DNA of 64,000 nt from Legionella qingyii (GTDB lineage Bacteria; Pseudomonadota; Gammaproteobacteria; Legionellales; Legionellaceae). The stretch is from the NCBI RefSeq assembly GCF_003184185.1, contig NZ_QHJG01000008.1:185775-249774 (forward strand). Direction: 5' to 3'. Under the pieces are notes generated by a model. That model did not search any database. It was not told the DNA's origin and saw only the letters and a list, made by a program, of their open reading frames with translations. The translations under genes were made by a program, and so were the position numbers. Positions 28,550-37,107 of the stretch are shown in pieces. Position 1 is the first letter of the stretch. Each line of letters opens with the position of its first letter.

Positions 28550-29272
28550 GTGAACATTAAATACCTGCTTTCTATTTTTTGTGGTTTGCTCTCCTCTTCT
28601 GTCATAGCAAATCAAAGTTCATGGAGCACCTCTATTGCAGTCGGTGCAAGCCGTTTTACAAAAAGTAACGACCAAACCATTATCATCAGTGATTATATTA
28701 CTGATTCACTGGTTAATTCCCACCAGAAAACGCAAGCAACCTATTCATTTTCTTTTCAAAGAAATATCTCTGTGAATAGCCAGTTGCTTAAAAAAATCCT
28801 CATAGGACCCGCTATTTATTATCAACAAGCACGATTCACTGGGGATGTTTACGAGCTCAATGATCCAGAATTTTTTAATTACACCTATAAAGAATCTGGA
28901 AATATCTTCAATCTAGTACTCCAGGGTGATTTGTACTTATTCTCTCCTATCGAGAGAATCTCACCGTTTATCACATTAGGTGCGGGATTAAGTGTAAGCA
29001 AAGTAACCTATCATGATCAGGCGCTCCCTGGTATCACACCTGTAAGCAGCTTGCGACTTCCAGCTAAAATCAATAACCAATTTGCAGGAGCAGCAGGTGC
29101 TGGCGTTGCCGTGCATCTAAATAAGAAATTTGATGTATTCGCTCGTTATCTCTATTCGCAAAGTGATACAGCACATTCATCATTATCAAATAATCATAAT
29201 TTACTAGAACCCATTAAGCTTTCACTCAATAACCAAGCATTTTATATTGGGTTAAGCTTTAATTCTTTATGA
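28550..29272 (+). CDS. Outer-membrane beta-barrel protein (OmpA/OmpW-like size)
   Basis: About 240 residues from GTG 28550, chosen because AAGGA lies 7 bp upstream and the start then gives a clean signal peptide (MNIKYLLSIFCGLLSSSVIA). The mature part alternates in strands with FITLGAGLSVSKVTYH, GAAGAGVAVHLNKKFDVFAR and a final aromatic strand (QAFYIGLSFNSL) typical of barrel ends. It probably forms an eight-stranded barrel. It lies 9 bp before the serine hydrolase gene, so the two are likely co-expressed. Confidence 0.7.
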   Translation: MNIKYLLSIFCGLLSSSVIANQSSWSTSIAVGASRFTKSNDQTIIISDYITDSLVNSHQKTQATYSFSFQRNISVNSQLLKKILIGPAIYYQQARFTGDVYELNDPEFFNYTYKESGNIFNLVLQGDLYLFSPIERISPFITLGAGLSVSKVTYHDQALPGITPVSSLRLPAKINNQFAGAAGAGVAVHLNKKFDVFARYLYSQSDTAHSSLSNNHNLLEPIKLSLNNQAFYIGLSFNSL

Positions 29273-29281
29273 GTCTTATTT

Positions 29282-31030
29282 ATGAAAAAAATAACCCTGC
29301 TTCTTCCTGCTTTAATGATGTTTGGTATTACCGAACAAATTTATAGTGCCACGCCACTGGTGGAGTTCATTAATACGCCCACACCTTCGCAACAGGTTTT
29401 ACCACAGGAAGAACTTATCTTATATTACACAGTACGTAATAATACGAAGGTTAATTTGCCCTTAGGCATTAAGTTATCGAGCCCATTAGCGTCGGTTGAT
29501 ACCAATTTAGGCAGCTGTGGTACATTCATCAATGCAAAGAGCAACTGTACATTAGCTATTGCCTATCACGCCCCCAATACAGTTAAATCAGTACCACTTA
29601 CCATTAAGATCAACTATCAAGGGCGAACCCCTTTAGTGAATACGATTAATATCAATATCAATAAGGATATTGCTTGTACCCTCCTAAAAAAGAAAAGCTG
29701 GCAAACCTCCTTTTGCCAAGCTCAATATCAACATGCCTTAACCTTCACACCCGATGTATTTAATACAGCAAATCAAAAAGTTGTCGAAGAACAAACCCTG
29801 GGAGGAGTGTTCGGCATTTATAAAAAAACGGCTTCTGGAGAACAGATTTGTTATATAAGCTGTGGACTTCGTGCTTTAAACGATACGCCTCCAGATGAAA
29901 ATACTCTTTTTGAACTCGCCTCAGTGACTAAAACATTTACTACAGCGAGTCTGGGTGCTTCAATCTATAAAAAACAAATCAATCCATTGTCACCGATCAA
30001 ACCCGATCTGCCGTCTAAAAGTTGGGTAGGAAAAAGTTTTGATTTAACCTCCCATGAGTCCCCAGTGACTTATCAAGAACTCGCTACTTTTTCGGGAGGT
30101 TTCTGTTTTTCAGATGCTCCAAGCGTTGATCAAAACAGTGGTGATCAGAATTTAAATCAATCGAACTTCGTTAAAGATGTAAATAAACTGAATACTGCGC
30201 TTGCTACCTGTATTGGTGATGGCAAGCCACAAGTGCGCTTGGTATATGGATCCCCCCATTATTTGCCAACCCGAAATTTTTACTCGAACAGCAGCGTAGG
30301 ATTAATCACTCAGGCACTCATGAATCGGGATGGCTTCCCCAATGTTTTGGAGGGTGATTTTAATGGATGGGTCTGTAACAATATTACAAACATTCTCAAC
30401 ATGCCTTTAACAAGTGCTTGTCTTCCAGACGAAGCACATAATGGAACGTGCCCAGTCATAACTCCTGCCGGCGCAACTCCTTGCAATACAAGCCAGTGGC
30501 AAAATGCTCAATATGCATCTGGATACCATATCGACAAGCTCACTCATGAATATCAATTAGGAAATCCTTTCCCATATGTGCCCTGGGCAGGTGCAGGATG
30601 TATTCGCAGCAATGCAAGCGATATGATTAACTTTATTCGTGCCAATTTGAATATAAGCACCAATCAGGATCCCAAGCAACTAACGCTCTTAAAAGGGATG
30701 CAAATCGCTCATGCACCCAATAATTATCTGCCTGTACCCGCAGGAAAGATTGTTCTACCCAATATTGGAAAACAAGAACCAATTGTCGGTGGACAAGGCT
30801 ATGCTTGGGTCTGTGAACCAATCAATGGAGAAGTAATTTGTGGAAAAATCGGTGGCCATAAGGATTTCCGAAGTTTTCTTGGCTTTACCATGCAACAGCA
30901 ATATGGAATTATAATTTTATTCAATACTGGAGCAGCAAAAACCGATGGAAGCTTAAAACCCTATATTAAATCCCCGCCTACAATAGCAACAATAGGAAAA
31001 AACATGATTTTAAACGCTAACAATCCTTAG
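29282..31030 (+). CDS. Exported serine beta-lactamase-like hydrolase with N-terminal Ig-like domain
   Basis: The 582-residue protein has a signal peptide (MKKITLLLPALMMFGITEQIYSA) and a beta-sandwich-like region (about 25-125) with a disulfide-like Cys pair. The catalytic domain has the SxxK motif LASVTKTF (Ser about 214), a tyrosine motif in FYSNSSVGL and a C-terminal KIGGHKDF in the KTG position. These belong to the class C beta-lactamase/DD-peptidase fold. Substrate may be peptidoglycan-like peptides or esters. A near-identical copy of its last 180 bp lies at 32402-32583. Confidence 0.85.
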   Translation: MKKITLLLPALMMFGITEQIYSATPLVEFINTPTPSQQVLPQEELILYYTVRNNTKVNLPLGIKLSSPLASVDTNLGSCGTFINAKSNCTLAIAYHAPNTVKSVPLTIKINYQGRTPLVNTINININKDIACTLLKKKSWQTSFCQAQYQHALTFTPDVFNTANQKVVEEQTLGGVFGIYKKTASGEQICYISCGLRALNDTPPDENTLFELASVTKTFTTASLGASIYKKQINPLSPIKPDLPSKSWVGKSFDLTSHESPVTYQELATFSGGFCFSDAPSVDQNSGDQNLNQSNFVKDVNKLNTALATCIGDGKPQVRLVYGSPHYLPTRNFYSNSSVGLITQALMNRDGFPNVLEGDFNGWVCNNITNILNMPLTSACLPDEAHNGTCPVITPAGATPCNTSQWQNAQYASGYHIDKLTHEYQLGNPFPYVPWAGAGCIRSNASDMINFIRANLNISTNQDPKQLTLLKGMQIAHAPNNYLPVPAGKIVLPNIGKQEPIVGGQGYAWVCEPINGEVICGKIGGHKDFRSFLGFTMQQQYGIIILFNTGAAKTDGSLKPYIKSPPTIATIGKNMILNANNP

Positions 31031-31085
31031 TTTAAAAAACTAAGGACCTCAATCTATAAAATGTAAAAAGCTTAAGCTTATTCCT

Positions 31086-31151
31086 ATGGTTCTTAAAAAT
31101 CCAATAAATCTATTTTTAACAACTTTCAGATTAATTATTTAAGAACCAACA
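31086..31151 (+). pseudogene. 5' remnant of a GNAT gene like the one at 51190
   Basis: Reads MVLKNPINLFLTTFRLII then a TAA stop then EPT, closely matching the first 22 codons of the intact acetyltransferase at 51190 (MVLENPMNVLFTTSRLII, then Q, EPT). The similarity stops soon after. The rest of 31031-31391 shows no gene. Confidence 0.6.
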
Positions 31152-31391
31152 GAGCCAGTATCCAGAAAAAAATGAAATTCCTGCCACTGCTCATCAAAAA
31201 AATTGTGTATTATCTTTTAATTACCATAAATTATAGACATTTGTAACTTAATGAATTTATTAATATCTCTTAGAATTTTTTTTGTATTATTAGAAAAGAC
31301 AAACTTTTCCTATTGCTCCATCAGTTGTTAATATTTCCTTAACAAATAAACAATACAATTAAATAATAACCAACTTTTATATTTTATAATC

Positions 31392-32180
31392 ATGGCAGAT
31401 AGAGTCGATTTAAAACATAATTATAAATTTTTTAATGAACAGCTCTCATGGTTTAAGGAACCTGTAGTTAATTTTTTAAAGAAACTAAAATTCTTGGATA
31501 GTGTCAGGGTAGATTTTGACCATCCTAAGGAGATAATCCCTGAGCCAGAACCGAATGGAGAATCGGAAATCCCTATTAATTTTTATGACGCTGCTGCATT
31601 AACCGAAGCAACACGTGGAGAGAGTTATGCTGTATTCCCTGAACTTCAAGGGAAAAAAATCAATGTTTTTGCACTACACGATAGTTTATTACAACGAGGG
31701 GTCATGGATCCTAATTTGCGTAATTTGACAATTAACCTTTTACTTCAAGGCCGCGGAGCTGTACCTTTTGGTATTGTAGTTCCTCTCCAATCCCTTATTT
31801 CTGATAATACCAAGTCAGGGATTGTTGTCACTGCTATGACAGAAGAAATGCAAATTAGTCTTGAGGTTAGAAATAAGGACAAAATCCAGTTAAAAATTGA
31901 AACACCAATTCAAATTCCGACAGCTACTGATCTTGGCAGAGAAAAAATAGGACACTTGTCTTGTGAGTTAAGTATCACAAACGATTCCATGTATATAGAA
32001 GAGATGAACTATACCAATACAGGTAAAAGTGAAATTGCAAAAGAAGTTTTTGAAGCGATATCCAAAGATTATAATCTTCTTAGCGAAATGTGGAACAATT
32101 TCTTGAAGTGTCTGGGAATTAAGGAAAAGAATCCTGAGCTTGAAATAGAAATACCTCATGACACTCCGAGCATGGGCTAA
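31392..32180 (+). CDS. Unknown protein, effector candidate
   Basis: The 262-residue soluble protein has no signal peptide and no family I recognise. It has an acidic segment near residue 50 (KEIIPEPEPNGESEIP), a mixed alpha/beta middle (INVFALHDSLLQRGVMDP; GAVPFGIVVPLQSLISDN) and an acidic C-terminal tail (NPELEIEIPHDTPSMG) of the type seen in Dot/Icm substrates. The ribosome-binding site is weak. It sits among gene remnants, consistent with accessory DNA. Confidence 0.6.
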   Translation: MADRVDLKHNYKFFNEQLSWFKEPVVNFLKKLKFLDSVRVDFDHPKEIIPEPEPNGESEIPINFYDAAALTEATRGESYAVFPELQGKKINVFALHDSLLQRGVMDPNLRNLTINLLLQGRGAVPFGIVVPLQSLISDNTKSGIVVTAMTEEMQISLEVRNKDKIQLKIETPIQIPTATDLGREKIGHLSCELSITNDSMYIEEMNYTNTGKSEIAKEVFEAISKDYNLLSEMWNNFLKCLGIKEKNPELEIEIPHDTPSMG

Positions 32181-32401
32181 TAGCTCAATTAGCACATACT
32201 GAAATAGGAAAAATTCCGTAAAAATAGAAAAGAAGGTTTAAATGAGTTTAAGGTTCATTTCATTCCATAACTTACAGTTTTACTTTGGTTTGCTGTAAAT
32301 AAATCGTTCCTATTTTTCATAAGCTCTCCTTTTTGTTGATACAATTATTTTACCCAACTTGCATAATTCAGTAAATGCGCGGCGATACTAGCTTGTAACA
32401 A

Positions 32402-32583
32402 ACGGTAGCCATAAGGATTTCCGAAGTTTTCTTGGCTTTACCATGCAACAGCAATATGGAATTATTATTTTATTCAATACTGGAGCAGCAAAAACCGATG
32501 GAAGCTTAAAACCCTATATTAAATCCCCGCCTGCAATAGCAACAATAGGACAAAACATGATTTTAAACGCGAACAATCCTTGA
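32402..32583 (+). pseudogene. Duplicated 3' end of the serine hydrolase gene
   Basis: This stretch repeats the last 180 bp of the gene at 29282-31030 with only a handful of mismatches, including the coding end SPPAIATIGQNMILNANNP and a TGA stop at 32581-32583. No upstream part of the gene is present. It is a recent partial duplicate or the remains of a deleted tandem copy. Confidence 0.9.
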
Positions 32584-32602
32584 AGGAATTAATAGGCTCA
32601 GA

Positions 32603-32642
32603 CTCGATTGATTTAATCCAAATATCGAAACAATCAATCGAG
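32603..32642 (+). terminator. Hairpin after the duplicated gene end
   Basis: CTCGATTGATT (32603-32613) and AATCAATCGAG (32632-32642) form a perfect 11-bp stem. No T-run follows. Confidence 0.45.
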
Positions 32643-33030
32643 CCCCCCAAAATAATTTAATGATATTGCTTGTGGAATTTAAAAACACTATTAAACAGCA
32701 ACAACAAGATCCTATTATTTGATAATCATGTAAATTGCCTAAAAAATCTTGAAAAAGCGGTAGAACAATAGATGGCTTTCATGCTCCCTCTATCTTAATT
32801 GGCAACTAAATGAAAAAGCGAAATTACTGCATACTAAATAGATTCTTTTTAAGCTTGTTTCCATCTCATCTTCACTTATAAATATTAGAAATTGAGCTAC
32901 AAGTCCATCAAGTCCAGCATGAAACACCTAGGCTCATGCAAAATTCAGGTCCTACTTACCAAAGATTACAAAAGTAACAAAAATTGAACTATATTTATGA
33001 AAGATATTCTATTAATTCTGTGAGCCTGTT
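32643..33030. other. Intergenic region
   Basis: About 390 bp of AT-rich DNA with no supported gene; presumably the promoter region of the following gene. Confidence 0.4.
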
Positions 33031-34077
33031 ATGAGTAGAGAAAAAATTAATCAAGACATTGCTAAGTTTTTAAATAAGAAAATGCAAGAAACGTGGAATT
33101 TTAAGGGGAAGTGGACTGCCAATGCCGATGGGGTAGCCTATAAAATCGCTAAGGAAGATTATGATAAAGATAATATCCATCATAACGTGCTATTTGGGGA
33201 AAAACTTTCTAAAACTCAAGAGTCGCCTCCTGCATATGAAGCTGTATACACGAAGCCTTCCGAACTTATCGAGTTTTTAAAAAAAATAGAAGAACAGGAA
33301 ATGGCAGAGAAATATCAGCAAGCGATCGAAGAAGAAAATAAAAATATTGCCTCCAAATTAATACAGTTAATGAAAAATGATAATGTTCAATGGGACTCTG
33401 ATGTTGATGGGGTTTTTTCCACTACTACCCTGGATATAGATACGAGTGGATACAAGTATGCAGAGGCACCTTTATTAAACCGCGCGAAACAAGATCATGC
33501 TCAACGATCACATAATGATATTTTTTTGAAAGTTCCTGTTAAACCAAAAATTACAAGTATAAAAGAAAAAGATGGGCAGACAAATCAAGTTGAAATTAAA
33601 GCGAGTTATAGTAACGGGACAGATCTTGAGAAATTACATTCAAAAATCGATACAGCACTAAAATCAAAAGTAACCAGAACAAACACTTCTCAAGTTAAAG
33701 CCGATTTGGCAGCAATTAAATCCCAAGACCCTAGAATGAAAGAGATGCACAGTGAATTATTAGAGAAAATACGCCAATTTTGTGAACCATATTCTAACGT
33801 AGATGGCTTAAAAAAAATGAAAGATATAGCAACATACTCTGACTCACCAATGCAATCATTGATTGAAGTGATTCAATTAGCCGACTGGAAAAAATCAGAC
33901 TCTGATTTTACCAAAGGATGGCACAACAAGATGCGTGGAAGAGCCCCTGAGGTTGAAGAGTTTTATCAAAATTTAGCAAAGCTTGAACTTAACAACCCTG
34001 AAAGTGTTAAGGAGTTTATTAATTCTTTGAATAAGGATAAAACTCAGGACAACGCTCCAAACAACAATTTTGGGTAA
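33031..34077 (+). CDS. Unknown protein with internal repeat and PPAY motif, effector candidate
   Basis: The 348-residue, highly charged protein has two related N-terminal modules: one with IAKFLNKKMQETWNFKGKW and NADGVAYK, the other with IASKLIQLMKNDNVQWDSD and VDGVFSTT. Between them is PPAYEAVY, a PPxY motif of the kind bound by eukaryotic WW domains. The C-terminal half is helical and ends Asn-rich (QDNAPNNNFG). No catalytic motif is seen. A host-directed role is inference from the motif and neighbourhood. Confidence 0.6.
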   Translation: MSREKINQDIAKFLNKKMQETWNFKGKWTANADGVAYKIAKEDYDKDNIHHNVLFGEKLSKTQESPPAYEAVYTKPSELIEFLKKIEEQEMAEKYQQAIEEENKNIASKLIQLMKNDNVQWDSDVDGVFSTTTLDIDTSGYKYAEAPLLNRAKQDHAQRSHNDIFLKVPVKPKITSIKEKDGQTNQVEIKASYSNGTDLEKLHSKIDTALKSKVTRTNTSQVKADLAAIKSQDPRMKEMHSELLEKIRQFCEPYSNVDGLKKMKDIATYSDSPMQSLIEVIQLADWKKSDSDFTKGWHNKMRGRAPEVEEFYQNLAKLELNNPESVKEFINSLNKDKTQDNAPNNNFG

Positions 34078-34406
34078 TCTTGATTTGCTGTTAATAGTTA
34101 TTAAACCAACAATACGACTCATTTAAAAAGAATGATGAATGGAATGGCATCAGCTGGATTTTTTGTAATAAATTAGAATACTTAGACAATTAAGAACATA
34201 AACCATCCTATCTGAATTCGATAAAAATAAAAAAATCTGCACATCCAGCATTCTCCTCCAATTTATTCAAAGTCGGTGTTTTAAACCTCCCCAACGTTCA
34301 TCCAGGTTCCATTCCGCCGATAAAAATGCGCAGCTAGATGTCATCAAACGGCAGGCCATCTTGAGTTCGTTTAAAACGAACCGATGCAAGACTTCTATCT
34401 CTTATA
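34078..34406. other. Intergenic region before the palindromic repeat
   Basis: About 330 bp with no supported gene. A short stretch near 34280-34400 (CCTCCCCAACG, CCATCTTGAGTTCG) is less AT-rich than its surroundings and may be old gene debris, but no frame is recognisable. Confidence 0.3.
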
Positions 34407-34534
34407 ATCAGGACTTACGAAAAACCCCCATCTCTTCGTTAAAAAATGTTTTTAATTCGGTCATTTAGTCTATCTAAACTCCCTCATTAAAAACATTTTT
34501 TGCCTCGACCTTGGGGTTTTTCGTAACTCCTGAT
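34407..34534. repeat. 128-bp nested inverted repeat (MITE-like or structured element)
   Basis: Outer arms at 34407-34430 and 34511-34534 (ATCAGGACTTACGAAAAACC against GGTTTTTCGTAACTCCTGAT) enclose inner arms AAAAAATGTTTTTAAT (34441 on) and ATTAAAAACATTTTTT (to about 34501). Such a nested palindrome with a 30-nt centre is typical of small repeats dispersed between genes. It lies just upstream of the alternative oxidase promoter. Confidence 0.7.
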
Positions 34535-34551
34535 AGATAGGTATTCACTTA

Positions 34552-34574
34552 AAGTTGCATTTAAAATACATCTT
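34552..34574 (+). promoter_or_regulatory. NsrR-type operator upstream of the alternative oxidase
   Basis: AAGTTGCATTTAAAATACATCTT is partly shown here by its halves AAGTTGCATT and AATACATCTT; it is a near-palindrome that fits the known gammaproteobacterial NsrR motif and matches the site at 36700-36722 almost base for base. It ends 42 bp before the oxidase start. Confidence 0.75.
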
Positions 34575-34616
34575 TATTATAATAATCTGGTGTAACATAC
34601 TCTAAAGGAGCATATC

Positions 34617-35279
34617 ATGTCAGCAAGTCATAAACCGACTAAAACCATCAGTGATAAATTTGCCTTTGGTCTTGTGAAGTTTTTTCGATTTTTTGCTGAT
34701 ACTTTCTTTCAAAAACGCTATGGAAATCGCGCGATAGTACTCGAAACAGTAGCGGCAGTACCTGGGATGGTTGGAGCGGCATTACTGCATCTACGTTGCT
34801 TAAGAAAAATCAAAAATGATGAGGGCTGGATTAAAACGTTGCTCGATGAAGCAGAAAATGAACGGATGCATTTGATTACTTTCATGTATATCGCCAAACC
34901 AAATTGGTTTGAACGATTTATTATTTTTGTAGCACAAGCTATTTTTGTGGTTTTATATTTATTGATGTATGTTATTTCTTCCAAAACAGCCCATCGATTT
35001 GTAGGTTATCTTGAAGAAGAGGCAGTGATTAGCTATACCCATTATTTACAAGAGTTGGATGATGGCCGCATTGAAAATTGCCCGGCTCCCGAGATTGCTA
35101 AAAACTACTGGGGATTAGCTACTGATGCACGTCTGCGAGATGTGCTATTGGCCGTACGTATTGATGAGGAAGGGCATCGAGATGTAAATCATCAGTTAGC
35201 TGATAAATTAGTGAACGAGCGTACTCTTTTAACTAGGCTGGAACCAGAGCTTACTGAGAATAAGAATATCAACCAATAA
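34617..35279 (+). CDS. aox: Alternative oxidase (cyanide-insensitive ubiquinol oxidase)
   Basis: The 220-residue di-iron protein has the four ligand motifs of alternative oxidases: [10 protein letters not shown] (Glu about 43), NERMHL (Glu82, His85), [10 protein letters not shown] (Glu about 134) and [12 protein letters not shown] (Glu184, His187). A hydrophobic segment (about 101-120) binds it to one membrane leaflet. It oxidises ubiquinol and reduces oxygen to water without pumping protons, and the family resists cyanide and nitric oxide. AAAGGAG precedes the start. An NsrR-type site upstream and the nearby nsrR-globin genes suggest induction by nitric oxide. Confidence 0.95.
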   Translation: MSASHKPTKTISDKFAFGLVKFFRFFADTFFQKRYGNRAIVLETVAAVPGMVGAALLHLRCLRKIKNDEGWIKTLLDEAENERMHLITFMYIAKPNWFERFIIFVAQAIFVVLYLLMYVISSKTAHRFVGYLEEEAVISYTHYLQELDDGRIENCPAPEIAKNYWGLATDARLRDVLLAVRIDEEGHRDVNHQLADKLVNERTLLTRLEPELTENKNINQ

Positions 35280-35314
35280 GAGAGTTATCGATAACCAGAA
35301 ATAAAAGGTGCATC

Positions 35315-36211
35315 ATGATATCAGAATACAGCGAGTTAATGTGCTATAAGCAAATCGAAATTGATAGCCATGGAAAACTGAAATTTTTCTTGGAAAAACA
35401 CAGTACCAAAGAAGGAACTTGGGGTAAGCTTTCCCTCCAGGAAGGAATTATTGATTTTGTATTCCTAAATGGCCAGGGGCATGAATGTTCCCGAGCTCGA
35501 ATCGATACGGAGCACCCTCAATTACTGATCCCCCCTGCTGCATGGCATAAAATTATTCCAATCAGTGACACGTTTAAAGCAAATCTTGAGTTTTATTGCA
35601 TGCCTCAACGATATTTCAATAAAAAATACGGATTAGGAGCAGCACATAGTGACTTAGTGTATGCCTATCAGACTTATTTACACCATTTGAAGAACGCATC
35701 AATTCTTGATGTAGGCTGTGGCTCGGGTAGAAATTTGTTTTATTTGGCAAAAATGGGACATCGTGTGATAGGAATTGACCATAACAAACCGGCATTAGAA
35801 ACAATTGAAGAGATTGTCCAGAAAGAAGCGTTATCTGGGGTTGATACGCTGCTGCATGATTTAAATCAACCCTTAAATCTTGGATCCGAACTTTATGATT
35901 TAGTTCTCTCAACAGTCACGTTGCAGTTTTTAAACCCTCAACGCATTCCAGGATTGCTCACCGAGCTTCAGGGAGTAACTAAAAACGATGGATATCATTT
36001 TTTAGTATTTCCCATTCAATCAGAACTTTATTCGCTGCCAGAATTCTTCACGTTTCTTCCGCAAAAAGAAGAACTCTATCACGTGTATCAAGACAGTGGA
36101 TGGTCGATACTTGAATATAAAGAATCGGTAGGTCATTTACATAAACAAGATGAACTGGGAAGACCCATATCAGGTTTATTTGGTCTTTTGCTCGCACAAA
36201 AAATCGTATAA
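35315..36211 (+). CDS. tehB: TehB-like SAM-dependent methyltransferase with N-terminal DUF1971-like domain
   Basis: The 298-residue protein has an N-terminal cupin-like region (about 1-95, with WHKIIPISDTFKANLEFYC) and a class I methyltransferase domain with SILDVGCGSGRNLFYLAKMG, VIGIDHNK and LHDLNQPL. This architecture matches the longer TehB form linked to tellurite resistance. AAAGG precedes the ATG, 35 bp after the oxidase stop, so it is likely co-transcribed with it. The actual substrate is unknown; a role in nitrosative or oxidative stress is suggested by context only. Confidence 0.85.
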   Translation: MISEYSELMCYKQIEIDSHGKLKFFLEKHSTKEGTWGKLSLQEGIIDFVFLNGQGHECSRARIDTEHPQLLIPPAAWHKIIPISDTFKANLEFYCMPQRYFNKKYGLGAAHSDLVYAYQTYLHHLKNASILDVGCGSGRNLFYLAKMGHRVIGIDHNKPALETIEEIVQKEALSGVDTLLHDLNQPLNLGSELYDLVLSTVTLQFLNPQRIPGLLTELQGVTKNDGYHFLVFPIQSELYSLPEFFTFLPQKEELYHVYQDSGWSILEYKESVGHLHKQDELGRPISGLFGLLLAQKIV

Positions 36212-36223
36212 CTCCAGTCTGCC

Positions 36224-36655
36224 CTATTTAATGTTCAAGATAACAGACAACTCATTTTTGTTGTGTAATACATCAGCTAAAGTATAGCGCCCCAAAATAT
36301 CCATAAATGCGGCTTGAGCTTCATACAAGACCCCCTTTAATTTACATACAGGAGCAATACAACAGTTGGCTTTTTCCCTATTAAAACAAGGTACCAAATC
36401 AAAATGAGGCTCCAGCTGCGTAATGAGTTGTCCTAAATTAATTGATTCAGGTTGGGCTGCCATTAAAATACCGCCATTCTTCCCCCGGATTGTTTTAATC
36501 AGCCCCAATTTCGATAAATTGTGAATGATTTTTATCATATGATTGTTCGAAATATCATAAGCCTCGGTTATATCCTTAATCGTACATGACTCTTTTCGAA
36601 GGGCTATGTAAATTAATGCGCGTAATGAGTAATCCGTAAATTGTGTAAGTTGCAT
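36224..36655 (-). CDS. nsrR: Rrf2-family nitric-oxide-sensing repressor NsrR
   Basis: About 143 residues from ATG 36655 (an upstream TTG is possible). The N-terminal winged helix begins MQLTQFTDYSLRALIYIAL, and NGGILMA marks the wing. The cluster Cys90, Cys98/Cys99 and Cys104 (PCFNREKANCCIAPVCKL) fits the NsrR Fe-S site that is destroyed by nitric oxide. It is divergent from the globin gene with a palindromic site between them (36700-36722), so it probably represses both itself and the globin operon. Confidence 0.9.
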   Translation of the reverse strand: MQLTQFTDYSLRALIYIALRKESCTIKDITEAYDISNNHMIKIIHNLSKLGLIKTIRGKNGGILMAAQPESINLGQLITQLEPHFDLVPCFNREKANCCIAPVCKLKGVLYEAQAAFMDILGRYTLADVLHNKNELSVILNIK

Positions 36656-36699
36656 AAATAAATCCAAATTGTGAGTTGACTCCGATTATTTCTTTTTAT

Positions 36700-36722
36700 A
36701 AGATGCATTGCAAATACATCTT
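36700..36722 (+). promoter_or_regulatory. NsrR-type operator between nsrR and the globin gene
   Basis: Half sites AAGATGCATT and AATACATCTT form a near-perfect palindrome with 3 nt between, ending 13 bp before the globin start and overlapping the region where its promoter should be. The site at 34552-34574 has the same form. Confidence 0.8.
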
Positions 36723-36735
36723 TAAGGAGTATACC

Positions 36736-37107
36736 ATGTTTGAGTCATTATTTGAGCGCTTGGGAGGCCAAGATGCAGTAAATACCGCAGTTGATATTTT
36801 TTATCGCAAAATGTTAATGGATGAGCGTGTAAGTCATTTTTTTGATGATATTGATATGGATCAACAAATCTTGAAGCAAAAAGGTTTTTTAACCATGGTC
36901 TTTGGTGGACCCAATCATTACAGTGGAAAAAGCATGAGTGAAGGACATGCCCATTTACTCAAGCGAGGATTAAATGATACGCACGTGGATATTGTTATAG
37001 AACATTTAGGAGCAACGCTTAAGGAGTTAGGGGCCGCAGCAGAGGATATTAAACAAGTGGCAGCTATTGCCAATAGTGTTCGCGATGAAGTGTTGGGGCG
37101 CTCATGA
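36736..37107 (+). CDS. Truncated haemoglobin (group I)
   Basis: The 123-residue protein from ATG 36736 (TAAGGAG upstream; a longer in-frame start overlaps the operator and is rejected) has the features of a 2-on-2 globin: LFERLGGQDAVNTAVDIFY, FLTMVFGGPNHYSG, then GHAHLLKRGLNDTHVD with the likely proximal His. Its stop overlaps the start of the ferredoxin-reductase gene by 4 bp. The pair resembles a flavohaemoglobin split into two proteins, which would oxidise nitric oxide to nitrate. This fits the NsrR site upstream. Confidence 0.9.
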   Translation: MFESLFERLGGQDAVNTAVDIFYRKMLMDERVSHFFDDIDMDQQILKQKGFLTMVFGGPNHYSGKSMSEGHAHLLKRGLNDTHVDIVIEHLGATLKELGAAAEDIKQVAAIANSVRDEVLGRS

